Positions 1 to 8,061 are shown, counted from the stretch's first letter. The stretch is DNA of 23,682 nucleotides from Clostridia bacterium (GCA_017505675.1 JAFVOV010000007.1:1-23682); one strand, 5' to 3'. The notes: a model not told the origin generated them from the sequence alone. Made by a program: numbers and translations.

Positions 1-52
1 AGGGGTAACTTGTCAACGATATTTATAAAATTTTTTTGCGCTTTTAAAATTT

Positions 53-511
53 TTATTCTGGGGTATCTTCTCCGTCCGTTTTAGCGTCGTATATAACGCT
101 ACGGTTAATTTCCCTTATAGATAGAATAAATTTTTCATATTCTTCGGGGTCGATAACTATTACCGTGTATTTTTCATCTTTAAAATACATAACTAACTTA
201 TCGCTTTTTTTAAAGTGAGTAAGCGCCAAAACGTCGGAAATTTTGCTTTTATTTTTAATTAGCCCAAAATAGGTGTAAATATAACAGCCTTTAATAACGT
301 ATCTTCCGTAAAGCATAACGCTTAAAACCAAAATAAAAAGCGCGGTGGTCATTATAATAAGCAACGCGTAAGGTATTATTTTAATCGCGCCCGCCCAAGA
401 ATATTCAATTAAATTAAAAATATTCCATACGACACCTACCGCCGAAAGAATTAAAACGGTAGTAAGCAAAACCCATACGGTTATTGAATAGCGGAATTTA
501 AAACTTTTCAT
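53..511 (-). CDS. Small membrane protein with a PH-like C-terminal domain
   Basis: I do not recognise a named family member. The 152-residue product has two hydrophobic segments (about residues 10-32 and 43-68). A soluble C-terminal region of alternating strands follows (about 70-135, IKGCYIYTYFGLIKNKSKI then FKDEKYTVIVIDPEEYEKFI), which resembles the bacterial PH-like domain seen in YyaB-type membrane proteins; that resemblance is inference. The tail is acidic. I chose the ATG at 511 because a GGAGTG ribosome binding site sits 5 bases upstream. An in-frame ATG at 559 would put 16 extra residues across the predicted promoter. The gene is divergent from the aconitase-family gene and stands alone on its strand in this window. 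Its role is unknown. Confidence 0.7.
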   Translation of the reverse strand: MKSFKFRYSITVWVLLTTVLILSAVGVVWNIFNLIEYSWAGAIKIIPYALLIIMTTALFILVLSVMLYGRYVIKGCYIYTYFGLIKNKSKISDVLALTHFKKSDKLVMYFKDEKYTVIVIDPEEYEKFILSIREINRSVIYDAKTDGEDTPE

Positions 512-530
512 AAAAACACTCCATAATTTA

Positions 531-559
531 ATTGTATTACAAATGCTCAAAAAAAGCAA
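531..559 (-). promoter_or_regulatory. Predicted promoter of the small membrane protein gene
   Basis: Read on the minus strand, TTGCTT (559-554) and TACAAT (536-531) are separated by 17 bases. The inferred transcription start near 524 leaves a short leader carrying the GGAGTG ribosome binding site. The -35 box is weak (three of six bases match the consensus). Confidence 0.5.
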
Positions 560-604
560 GGGAGTATTTTAAGTTTTTTTGGGGATAAATAGTATTTAAC
601 TTAC

Positions 605-633
605 TTTACAAAATTCGTCTGATAATGTATAAT
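605..633 (+). promoter_or_regulatory. Predicted sigma-A promoter of the aconitase-family gene
   Basis: TTTACA (605-610), a 17-base spacer and a perfect TATAAT (628-633). The inferred transcription start is near 640, about 20 bases before the ATG at 661. An in-frame ATG at 625 lies inside this promoter and therefore cannot be the start. Confidence 0.75.
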
Positions 634-660
634 AGATTTACTTTCAACTGGAGATGGAAT

Positions 661-2829
661 ATGATTAAACTTATTGAAAAAGGCGTTTATTATCAAGGCG
701 GTAAGTTAATCCGCGCAAAAAAAGCGGATGAAACCGCAAAAAAAGGAACTATGGCGTATAAAATTTTATCCGCGCACAACGTTTCGGGCGACGATAAAAA
801 ATTAAACGTTAAGTTTGACGAAATTACTTCGCATGATATTACTTACGTCGGTATTATCCAAACGGCAAAAGCGTCTGGTCTTACCGAATTCCCTATACCG
901 TATACTTTAACAAACTGCCACAATTCGCTTTGCGCCGTTGGTGGAACGATTAATGAAGACGACCACGTTTTCGGTCTTTCGGCTGCTAAAAAGTACGGCG
1001 GTGCTTTCGTACCCCCGCACCTAGCGGTTATCCATCAATATATGCGTGAAATGCGCGCGTTCTGCGGTGGTATGATTTTGGGTTCTGACTCTCATACGCG
1101 TTACGGCGCTTTGGGAACGCTTGCTGTAGGCGAAGGCGGGCCTGAATTAGTTAAACAATTATTAAACAGAACTTACGATTTAGATATGCCGGAAATCGTT
1201 GCGGTAAATCTTAAAGGTAGGTTAAGAAAGGGCGTTGGCCCGCACGACGTTGCTTTGGCGCTTGTTAAAGCAACCTTTAAAAACGGTTTCGTTAAAAACA
1301 GAGTGCTTGAATTCGTTGGTAACGGCGTTAAAACGCTTTCTATGGATTTTAGAAACGGTATTGACGTAATGACAACGGAAACCACTTGTCTTTCTTCCGT
1401 TTGGGTAACGGATGATAAGACTAAAAATTACTACGCTCAACACGGCAGAGTTGGCGCGTATAAAGAAATGAAACCTGAAGAAGGCGCTTATTACGACCGC
1501 GGAATAGTTATTGACCTTTCTAAAATTGAACCTATGATAGCGCTTCCGTTCCACCCGTCTAACGCGTATACTATCCGTGAATTTTTATCACGCCCGTACG
1601 AACTTTTAAAGCAAGCCGAAGAAGCGGGGCAAAAACTTTTACCTGCGGGTAAAGGCGAATTTAAACTCACCGATAAAATCCGTGACGGCAAAGTGTACGT
1701 TGAACAGGGCGTTATTGCTGGTTGCGCTGGCGGTATGTATGAAAATATTGCCGAAGCAAGCGCGATTTTGGGCGATACGGAAATAAACAACAGCGATTTT
1801 ACTTTAGACGTTTATCCGTCTAGCCAACCCGTTTATAAAGGGCTTGTTGAAAGCGGTTATATAGGTAAACTTATGGATAACGGCGCGGTTATTAAAACGG
1901 CGTTCTGCGGTCCGTGTTTCGGCGCGGGTGACGTTCCGCAAAATAACGGGCTTTCTATCCGCCACACCACGCGTAACTTTGAAAGCCGTGAAGGTAGCAA
2001 GCCTGCAAACGGTCAACTTTCCGCTGTTGCGCTTATGGATGCAAGAAGTATCGCGGCAACGGCAAAAAACGGTGGCGCAATTACTTCCGCTATGGCTCTG
2101 GAATATTCTAATAAGATTAAAAAATACCGCTTTGAAAATAAAATTTATAAAGCAAGGGTGTTTAACGGCGTAGGTAAATCTGATTTAAATAAATCTTTGG
2201 TTTACGGCCCGAATATTGCAGACTGGCCCAAGATGCAAGCGCTTAAAGATAATCTTCTTTTAAAAGTAGTTTCAGTTATCAACGACCCCGTTACTACTAC
2301 CGACGAACTTATTCCGTCTGGCGAAACTTCTTCTTACCGTTCTAACCCCTTAAAACTTGCGGAATTTGCTCTTTCAAGAAAAGACCCTGCTTACGTTGGT
2401 AGGGCAAAAGAAGTGCGTGACGGCGGTTTCCCCAAAGAATTAGGCTTTGATGAAAACAACACTTCTTACGGCAGCGTTGTTTGCTCGATTAAACCGGGTG
2501 ACGGCTCTGCGCGTGAACAGGCAGCGTCTTGCCAAAGAGTTTTAGGCGGTGTAGCAAATATTGCCAAAGAATACGCAACCAAAAGATATAGAAGTAACCT
2601 TATCAACTGGGGTATGTTACCGCTTCTTGCAGATAGTAATGACTTTAGCGTAGGTGATTACGTTTATATTGAAAATATTAAAAACGGCGTAGCGAACGGC
2701 GCTAAAGAATTTAAAGCAAAAGTTATCGGTAATAATCCGCGTGAAATAACGCTTAAAATGGACGCTTTAACTGATGCGGAAAAACAAATAATCTTAAAAG
2801 GATGTTTGATAAATTATTATAAAGGTTAA
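661..2829 (+). CDS. Aconitase-family 4Fe-4S hydratase
   Basis: The 722-residue protein carries the aconitase superfamily signature. GSDSHTRYG is at about residues 141-149. The three cluster-ligand cysteines are at 355 (GVIAGCAGGM) and 416/419 (FCGPCFGAGD). A C-terminal swivel-like domain contains GDGSAREQAA, equivalent to the substrate-binding SREH loop. Members add and remove water on hydroxy-acids, citrate to isocitrate in true aconitase. The overall sequence looks closer to the YbhJ-like hydratases than to classical AcnA or AcnB, so the substrate is uncertain. The start at 661 is set by TGGAGATGG about 6 bases upstream and by a promoter overlapping the alternative upstream ATG. It is a single-gene unit bounded by its own promoter and terminator. 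No citrate synthase or isocitrate dehydrogenase gene is adjacent. Confidence 0.85.
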   Translation: MIKLIEKGVYYQGGKLIRAKKADETAKKGTMAYKILSAHNVSGDDKKLNVKFDEITSHDITYVGIIQTAKASGLTEFPIPYTLTNCHNSLCAVGGTINEDDHVFGLSAAKKYGGAFVPPHLAVIHQYMREMRAFCGGMILGSDSHTRYGALGTLAVGEGGPELVKQLLNRTYDLDMPEIVAVNLKGRLRKGVGPHDVALALVKATFKNGFVKNRVLEFVGNGVKTLSMDFRNGIDVMTTETTCLSSVWVTDDKTKNYYAQHGRVGAYKEMKPEEGAYYDRGIVIDLSKIEPMIALPFHPSNAYTIREFLSRPYELLKQAEEAGQKLLPAGKGEFKLTDKIRDGKVYVEQGVIAGCAGGMYENIAEASAILGDTEINNSDFTLDVYPSSQPVYKGLVESGYIGKLMDNGAVIKTAFCGPCFGAGDVPQNNGLSIRHTTRNFESREGSKPANGQLSAVALMDARSIAATAKNGGAITSAMALEYSNKIKKYRFENKIYKARVFNGVGKSDLNKSLVYGPNIADWPKMQALKDNLLLKVVSVINDPVTTTDELIPSGETSSYRSNPLKLAEFALSRKDPAYVGRAKEVRDGGFPKELGFDENNTSYGSVVCSIKPGDGSAREQAASCQRVLGGVANIAKEYATKRYRSNLINWGMLPLLADSNDFSVGDYVYIENIKNGVANGAKEFKAKVIGNNPREITLKMDALTDAEKQIILKGCLINYYKG

Positions 2830-2854
2830 TTAAAGGCTAATTAAAAAAAGCAAT

Positions 2855-2890
2855 AAACCGTGGCGAATTATTCGTCACGGTTTTTATTTT
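2855..2890 (+). terminator. Intrinsic terminator after the aconitase-family gene
   Basis: Stem AAACCGTGGCGA (2855-2866) pairs with TCGTCACGGTTT (2872-2883), with one G-U pair and a 5-base loop. It runs into a T-rich tail. Confidence 0.85.
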
Positions 2891-2926
2891 GCTAAAAAAA
2901 GCATAAAATTTACAGAGGTGAAATTT

Positions 2927-3187
2927 ATGGGATTTATTGAAAATATAAAAAATTGTTTCGGCGCGGATGAGTTGCCGAAAGAGCCGATATTCCGCGCGGT
3001 GCTATTTGGGGATAGCGCGGCGTATCTTGAAAACGTTACCGCTATTGCAAGATATGAAGAGTGTGAAATAGTGTTATCGTTAAAGCGCGGTGGGTTAAGC
3101 GTGCGCGGTGAAGGGCTTTATATCAAAAAATATTGTGCGGGGGACGTTGTAATTTGCGGGAAAATAAAGGCGCTCGAAAGGGTTTAG
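2927..3187 (+). CDS. yqfC: Sporulation-associated protein YqfC
   Basis: This 86-residue protein matches the YqfC family in size, in its strand-rich pattern (FRAVLFGDSAAYLENVTAI, LSVRGEGLYIKKY, VVICGKIKALE) and in its position directly before yqfD. In spore-forming Firmicutes yqfC belongs to the mother-cell sporulation set; its biochemical role is not known. The start is the ATG at 2927, 6 bases after AGAGGTG. A GTG at 2918 in the same frame is part of that ribosome binding site. It heads the operon continuing to recO. A possible weak -10 (TAAAAT, 2904-2909) precedes it without a convincing -35. Confidence 0.82.
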   Translation: MGFIENIKNCFGADELPKEPIFRAVLFGDSAAYLENVTAIARYEECEIVLSLKRGGLSVRGEGLYIKKYCAGDVVICGKIKALERV

Positions 3188-3198
3188 AAAACTTAAAA

Positions 3199-4086
3199 GT
3201 GGTTTACGAGATAAGGGGGCTAAATTTAGATAGGTTTATAAACACCGCTAAAAATCGCGGAATAGAGTTATACGACATTAAAAAAACGGGAAATAAACGG
3301 ATGATAGTATCCGTTTCCTTTCATAAAAGTCAAAAATTTTTTGCATTCGCAAAAGAATTGTGTTATAATATAAAAAAATTGCGCGTTAAAGGCTTTCTTT
3401 ACCCCCTTTATTCACTATACCGTTCTTTCGGGTTGATTATAGGGGCGGTGATTTTTGCATTTATTTCGGTGATTTCTAGCGACACTCTTCTTTCTTTTAC
3501 TTTTACGGGAAGCGGTAGCCTATATCACAGAGAAATTGAAGCCTATTTATACGGCGTAGGCGTTAAGCCGTTTGCGCGCTTTTCTGATTTTGATTTAGAA
3601 TTGCTTGAAGACGGCATTTTAAAAGATAATCCGTATCTTTCTTTCGCTGGTTTAAGAAAAAGTGGAAACAGGCTTGTTATCAACACGCAATTATCAAAAG
3701 ATAAAGTTGAAACCTTAAACGGTAGCGTGTACGCAACTTATTCAGACTGTGACGGAATAATTGAAAGCATAAAAGTTTATCGCGGAACGGCTCTCGTTGG
3801 CGTTGGGGATACCGTAAAAAAGGGGCAACTTTTAGTTGACGGGTATACCACCGTTAAAGAGCAAACCGTTAAAATTAACGTTCTTGCAACCGTAACGGTT
3901 AAAACTTGTGAAGAAGTTATTTACCGTTCTGATAAAGACGGTGAAGAAGAAAAAGCAGTTATCTTTGCAGAGCAAGGGCTACTTGATAAAAGCGTCGTTG
4001 AAACTAGCGTAGAAAAAAAACAAGACGGCGGCGGATTTATTTATATTGTAAAAGCATACTATTATCGGGTAATATACTCGGGTTAA
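3199..4086 (+). CDS. yqfD: Sporulation-associated membrane protein YqfD
   Basis: The product has an N-terminal region like other YqfD proteins (VVYEIRGLNLDRFINTAKNRGI). One membrane segment follows near residues 75-95 (LIIGAVIFAFISVISS), then a large region with FARFSDFDLELLEDGILKDN. YqfD is a sporulation protein of unknown mechanism paired with YqfC. At 295 residues it is clearly shorter than the roughly 400 of Bacillus. The start is uncertain. I chose the GTG at 3199 by alignment of the family N-terminus, although no good ribosome binding site precedes it. TTG codons at 3133 and 3154 inside yqfC are alternatives, the latter with a G-rich stretch upstream. It lies between yqfC and pgpH. Confidence 0.78.
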   Translation: MVYEIRGLNLDRFINTAKNRGIELYDIKKTGNKRMIVSVSFHKSQKFFAFAKELCYNIKKLRVKGFLYPLYSLYRSFGLIIGAVIFAFISVISSDTLLSFTFTGSGSLYHREIEAYLYGVGVKPFARFSDFDLELLEDGILKDNPYLSFAGLRKSGNRLVINTQLSKDKVETLNGSVYATYSDCDGIIESIKVYRGTALVGVGDTVKKGQLLVDGYTTVKEQTVKINVLATVTVKTCEEVIYRSDKDGEEEKAVIFAEQGLLDKSVVETSVEKKQDGGGFIYIVKAYYYRVIYSG

Positions 4087-4110
4087 AATATTTGGCAAAG
4101 GAAAATTGAT

Positions 4111-5571
4111 ATGACAAGTACAAAGTCACAAAAAATTTTAGAATGGAAAACAAAAGACTACGTTCTTAACGCGCTAACTTACGTTTTAAACGCCGTTGTT
4201 ATTGCAATTTTATTTTTATGCGCCGTGCATATCAACGGAAGGCAGGGTGAGATGGGCATAAGGGAATATTTAGAAACGCCCGTTACTTTCGTGCATTTTA
4301 TAACCTTGTTGGTATTAACCCTTGCCGTTATGGTAATGTATTTTATTTACGAAGATAAAAACTTCTTAAAAAACGCCGCTAATTCTGAAATGCTTTTTTT
4401 AATCGTGGAAATTTCATTAGTGGTGTGTATAGCAAGCGAAAAGTTTATTGACCCGTATCTTCGTCCGCTTGCGCTCGTTGCGCTACTAACGCTGTTTTTA
4501 ACGAATAGGCGCACGTCGATTTTTATGAACTTTATTTTCTGCGTAATAGTCTTTTTATTTGACTCTTTTGCAGGAACAACGTTTAATTACGGTAATTACC
4601 CTGCGCTTATAATGGGCTTTACTTCGGGTATAATTGCAAGCCTTTCAATGGATAACGTTTATTCAAGGTTAAAATTGCTTGTTAAAAGTTTGCTTATATC
4701 GCTCCCCACGCTCGTGTGCGTAGGGCTTACGCTTATTGAACTTGGCGGTGATATTATAGGCGATACTCTTTTCGGGCTTGCGTCAGGGCCTCTTGCAGTT
4801 GCGGTGTTTATGATTTTTATGCCGATATTTGAAGCGGGCTTTAAACGCGTTTCTTGCTTTAAGTTCTCTGAAATTATAGAACATAAGAGCAAACTTATTA
4901 AGAAGATGATTCAGCAAGCGCCGGGAACTTTTAACCACTCGATAGTTGTTTCTAACATTGCCGAAGCGTGCGCAGCCGCTATCGGTGAAGACGCTCTACT
5001 TGCTAGAACGTGCGCTTATTATCACGATATGGGTAAACTTCGCAGACCGGAATTTTTTAAAGAAAATCAGGCAGACGGCGTAAACCCGCACGACGATTTA
5101 ACCCCAGAACTATCTGCAAACATAATTAAATCACACACGCAAGACGGTTACGATTTGGTTATGAGAAATAGGCTACCTAAAGAAATAGCAGACGTTTGTT
5201 TAGAACATCACGGAACGTTACCTATTTTGTATTTTTACGGCAAGGCTAAAAAGTTTACCGACGGCGAAGTTGACCTTGCGCAATATTGTTACGCGGGCCC
5301 TAAACCGTCAACTAAAATTGCGGCAATTATTATGATAGCCGACGGATGCGAAGCCGCCGCGCGTTCATTGCAAGACCGTTCGCGTGAAAACGTTAAAAAG
5401 GTCGTAAGGCAAATTGTAAACGAAAGAATGCAATTAGGTCAGTTTGAAGATTGTGAAATAACGCTTAAAGAACTAAACATTATTATTCACACGGTTGTAA
5501 ACCACTTAACCGGTGTATATCACAGCAGAATAGAATACCCGAAAGTTAGCCTTGACGGTATGGAATTATAA
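4111..5571 (+). CDS. pgpH: PgpH-type 7TM-HD phosphodiesterase lacking the extracytoplasmic domain
   Basis: PgpH-family proteins hydrolyse cyclic di-AMP at the membrane. The 486 residues hold one N-terminal membrane segment (about 24-41), a short loop, roughly seven further membrane segments (about 58-240) and a cytoplasmic HD domain. HD-domain residues visible are His276 (FNHSIV), His305-Asp306 (YYHDMGK), and later His residues in NPHDDLTPE, SHTQDGYD and EHHG. Bacillus and Listeria PgpH are about 710 residues. The large extracytoplasmic 7TMR-HDED domain between the first and second membrane segments is absent here, so ligand sensing outside the cell should differ. AAAGGAAA precedes the ATG. 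In the usual order yqfD-phoH-pgpH-ybeY, the phoH gene is missing. ybeY follows at once. Confidence 0.87.
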   Translation: MTSTKSQKILEWKTKDYVLNALTYVLNAVVIAILFLCAVHINGRQGEMGIREYLETPVTFVHFITLLVLTLAVMVMYFIYEDKNFLKNAANSEMLFLIVEISLVVCIASEKFIDPYLRPLALVALLTLFLTNRRTSIFMNFIFCVIVFLFDSFAGTTFNYGNYPALIMGFTSGIIASLSMDNVYSRLKLLVKSLLISLPTLVCVGLTLIELGGDIIGDTLFGLASGPLAVAVFMIFMPIFEAGFKRVSCFKFSEIIEHKSKLIKKMIQQAPGTFNHSIVVSNIAEACAAAIGEDALLARTCAYYHDMGKLRRPEFFKENQADGVNPHDDLTPELSANIIKSHTQDGYDLVMRNRLPKEIADVCLEHHGTLPILYFYGKAKKFTDGEVDLAQYCYAGPKPSTKIAAIIMIADGCEAAARSLQDRSRENVKKVVRQIVNERMQLGQFEDCEITLKELNIIIHTVVNHLTGVYHSRIEYPKVSLDGMEL

Positions 5572-5581
5572 GGTAAAAATT

Positions 5582-6055
5582 ATGGGCAGAATTTTTATAG
5601 AAAGTCTTGATAGAAAATTAAATTTAAGAAAACTTGCTAAAGCCGTTTATAAAACGCTCGGGCAAACCGCGTCTTTTAAAGTGGAACTTGTTTTCCAAGA
5701 CGGTGAGAATATGCAATATTTAAATAAAACCACGCGTGGCGTTGATAGTGTTACGGACGTTTTATCGTACCCGGCGTTTGAAGGCATAAGGGGTAAAATT
5801 TTGCGCCCAGAAGAATGTAAAACAGCAATGGAAGGCAGATATATTTTTCTTGGCTCAATAGTTTTGTGTGATGAAAAGGTGCGCTCGCAAGCGGAAGAAT
5901 TAGGACATAGTGAAGAACGCGAAAGGGAATATTTAATAATTCACGGATTATTGCATCTTTTTGATTACGACCACTTAAACGACGAAGATAAAAAAGAAAT
6001 GCGCGATAAAGAAAAGGCTGTTTTAAAAATGCTTTATCCAGAGGAAGAACAATGA
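5582..6055 (+). CDS. ybeY: Endoribonuclease YbeY (rRNA maturation factor)
   Basis: YbeY is a zinc-dependent endoribonuclease acting in 16S rRNA 3'-end maturation and ribosome quality control. The zinc motif H-x3-H-x5-H is intact: His121, His125 and His131 in IIHGLLHLFDYDHLND. The usual Gly after the second histidine stretch is Asp here. The upstream TTRGVDSVTDVLSYP block is also typical. At 157 residues it is normal length. The start is the ATG at 5582, preceded by ATAAGG; an in-frame TTG at 5552 would overlap pgpH without support. Its stop overlaps the era start codon by 4 bases (ATGA), indicating translational coupling. Confidence 0.93.
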   Translation: MGRIFIESLDRKLNLRKLAKAVYKTLGQTASFKVELVFQDGENMQYLNKTTRGVDSVTDVLSYPAFEGIRGKILRPEECKTAMEGRYIFLGSIVLCDEKVRSQAEELGHSEEREREYLIIHGLLHLFDYDHLNDEDKKEMRDKEKAVLKMLYPEEEQ

Positions 6056-6936
6056 AAAGCGGTTTCGTTGCAGTAGTCGGCAGGGCAAACGCAGGTAAAA
6101 GCACGCTTATAAACGTTTTGGTTGGTGAAAAGGTTGCGATTGTTTCGCCAAAGCCACAAACTACGCGCGATAGGATTTTGGGTGTTTTAACTACTGAAGA
6201 CTATCAAATTGCGTTTATAGATACGCCCGGTATTTATAAGGCGGACAACCTTTTAAATTCCGTTATGCAAAAGACCACGGTTGATTCTTGTGAAGACGTG
6301 GATTTGGTGCTTTTCGTTATGGATGCGCACGAAGGCATAAGCGATACGGACAGGGCGCTTTTAAGTAAATATTCTAACCTTTCCGTACCCACCGTGCTTG
6401 CCTTAACAAAAACGGATATTATGCCGGAAAGCCTTTTGATTTCAGAATTAAAAGAACTTTCGAAAGAAAATATAGATATAGTTCCCGTTTCAGCAAGAAA
6501 GAATAGAAACATAAAAGAACTTATAAAGGTTATAGTTGATAAACTACCTAAAGGTGAAAAAATTTTTGAAGAAGATATTATTTCAGACCGCTCTGAAAGG
6601 TTTATGCTCGCGGAAATAATGCGTGAAAAAATTCTTCTTAAATTTGATAAGGAAATTCCGCACGGCGTTGCTATTTTAATAAATAAATTTGCGCTTAAAG
6701 AAAACGGAAAAACTTATGAAATTAACCTTGATATAATTTGTGAAAAACCAAACCACAAGGCAATTTTAATCGGCAAGCAAGGTAGCGCAATAAAAGAAGT
6801 TTCGTCTTTTGCCCGCGCCGATATGGAAAAGTTTTTGGGTAAAAAGGTTTTCTTAACTACTTACGTTAGGGTTAAAGAAGACTGGCGCAACAGCGCGTCT
6901 TTAATGAAAGAGTACGGTTACGATATTAAAGGTTAG
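6052..6936 (+). CDS. era: GTPase Era
   Basis: Era binds the 3' end of 16S rRNA and assists 30S assembly. The 294 residues show the GTPase motifs G1 (GRANAGKST, residues 10-18), G3 (DTPG) and G4 (TKTD). The C-terminal KH RNA-binding domain contains HKAILIGKQGSAIKEVSSFAR, and the protein ends in the usual VKEDWRNS segment. Length is normal. The ATG overlaps the ybeY stop by 4 bases. The short yqzL gene and recO follow, as in many Firmicutes. Confidence 0.96.
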   Translation: MKSGFVAVVGRANAGKSTLINVLVGEKVAIVSPKPQTTRDRILGVLTTEDYQIAFIDTPGIYKADNLLNSVMQKTTVDSCEDVDLVLFVMDAHEGISDTDRALLSKYSNLSVPTVLALTKTDIMPESLLISELKELSKENIDIVPVSARKNRNIKELIKVIVDKLPKGEKIFEEDIISDRSERFMLAEIMREKILLKFDKEIPHGVAILINKFALKENGKTYEINLDIICEKPNHKAILIGKQGSAIKEVSSFARADMEKFLGKKVFLTTYVRVKEDWRNSASLMKEYGYDIKG

Positions 6937-6980
6937 TGAATATTCTTCTGCTTTTAGCGTAAACTAACGGCGGAGGGATT

Positions 6981-7100
6981 ATGCGTAAAAACGATAAAAA
7001 AGAAAAACAACCGCGCGACGCCGCGTGGGAACTTTTTGAAAAAACCGGCAACGTTTCACATTATTTACTATATAAACAGTTGACGGACGGAAAGGATTAA
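6981..7100 (+). CDS. yqzL: YqzL-family small protein
   Basis: A 39-codon gene with a strong GGAGGG ribosome binding site 4-5 bases before its ATG. The product contains AAWELFEKTGNVSHYLLYKQL, nearly the whole YqzL-family signature (A-W-x-L-F-x-x-T-G-x-x-x-x-Y-L-L-Y). Family members sit between era and recO, as here. No function is established. The first 11 residues are highly charged. Confidence 0.85.
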   Translation: MRKNDKKEKQPRDAAWELFEKTGNVSHYLLYKQLTDGKD

Positions 7101-7102
7101 AA

Positions 7103-7822
7103 ATGGAAGAAAAAATTAGCGGAATAGTTCTCGGTGGAACGGCTTTCGGTGAGAACGATAAAATACTTAACATCTTCACGCTTGAAAAGGGCGTGGTTTC
7201 CGCTAAAATAAAAGGCGTAAAAAAGGCAGGGGCAAAGTTAAAATTTGCCGCCGAGCCTTTTTGTTTTGCCGAATTTGTTTTTTCTAAAACGGGCGATAAA
7301 AGAACGGTTATAGGCGCAAGTTTAATAGACAGTTTTTATCCGGTAAGGGAAGACCTTAAAAAATATTTTGCGGCGGGGACTGTTTTAGAATTTATTAAGC
7401 ATTTTTATCGCGAAAGTATGGTATCCCCAGACGATTTTTTACTTTCGGTAAACGCTTTAGGGGATATTGCTTACGGTGACGACCCGTTAGTTCCACTTGT
7501 GGAATTTTTAATCGCTGCGCTAAAAGACGCGGGATACGCGCTAAAACTTGACGGCTGTTTTAAGTGTGGTAAAGATATTGACGGCAGAACGTTTTTTGAT
7601 TATAGGTCAGGCGCGTTTTACGGTGAAGACTGTTTTGACGGCTCTGGTAGGGAAATTCATAATGAAACTTTTAAGGCGCTTTGCCGCGCGGAAAACGGCG
7701 AACTCTTAAACGGTGATGAATTTGCGATTAAGGCGCTTAAACTTCTTGACTATTATCTAAAAAACAGGGCGGAAGAAAAATTAAATTCGCTAGAACAGTT
7801 AATTCAAACGTTTAATAAATAG
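7103..7822 (+). CDS. recO: DNA repair protein RecO
   Basis: RecO loads RecA onto SSB-coated single strands together with RecR. The 239 residues have the N-terminal OB-fold region (SGIVLGGTAFGENDKILNIFTLEKG), a helical middle and a remnant zinc finger. It has CFKC followed by only one cysteine (GEDC), whereas the family usually has a second Cys-x2-Cys pair; one ligand is missing. It starts 2 bases after yqzL, with AAAGGA inside the end of that gene. The stop codon TAG is made of TA from a duplicated target site plus the first G of the inserted element at 7822. The uninterrupted site would have read TAA at the same codon, so the insertion left the protein unchanged. Confidence 0.92.
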   Translation: MEEKISGIVLGGTAFGENDKILNIFTLEKGVVSAKIKGVKKAGAKLKFAAEPFCFAEFVFSKTGDKRTVIGASLIDSFYPVREDLKKYFAAGTVLEFIKHFYRESMVSPDDFLLSVNALGDIAYGDDPLVPLVEFLIAALKDAGYALKLDGCFKCGKDIDGRTFFDYRSGAFYGEDCFDGSGREIHNETFKALCRAENGELLNGDEFAIKALKLLDYYLKNRAEEKLNSLEQLIQTFNK

Positions 7823-7995
7823 GCTCTGACACAAACTCTGACTGATTTTTAGCGGAAAAATACTACAAATTTCTTCGTGTTTTGTGCGGTTGCAGACCGC
7901 AAGGGGTATGCGCCCTTACAAGAACACTCGTCCTTTTTGTATTTTTCACGCTAAAACGTAAAAATTACTAATCAGTCATTTTTTGTGACGTAGCC
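7822..7995 (+). mobile_element. MITE-like inverted-repeat element with an 8-bp target duplication
   Basis: The element is 174 bp with no coding capacity. Its ends match as inverted repeats in 20 of 26 positions (from GGCTCTGACACAAA on the left; the right end reads GGCTACGTCACAAA on the other strand, both continuing to GACTGATT). The similarity continues inward through TTTAGCG and GAAAAATAC on both arms. The centre holds a short stem, TGCGGT/ACCGCA. Perfect 8-bp direct repeats AATAAATA flank it at 7814-7821 and 7996-8003. Size, terminal repeats and target duplication define a MITE. A parent of the IS1595 type (8-bp duplications, GGC ends as I recall them) is a guess. Strand is arbitrary. As RNA it would fold into a long hairpin right after recO. 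No second copy is in this window. Confidence 0.85.
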
Positions 7996-8061
7996 AATAA
8001 ATAACGGTAAAATTTGCGTTTTGGTAAGCAATAGGATATTTGCTTGCAATATGCGCTTTAA

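Noticed and set aside
11..16. TTGACA on the minus strand at the window edge
   Set aside because: The matching -10 would lie outside the window, so a promoter cannot be judged.
625..660. In-frame ATG giving a 12-residue longer aconitase-family protein
   Set aside because: It lies inside the promoter (the -10 box is 628-633), upstream of the expected transcription start, and has no ribosome binding site. The ATG at 661 has one.
2881..2909. Promoter for yqfC (TTTTTA, 17 bases, TAAAAT)
   Set aside because: The -35 match is poor and overlaps the tail of the preceding terminator. Not strong enough to list as a feature.
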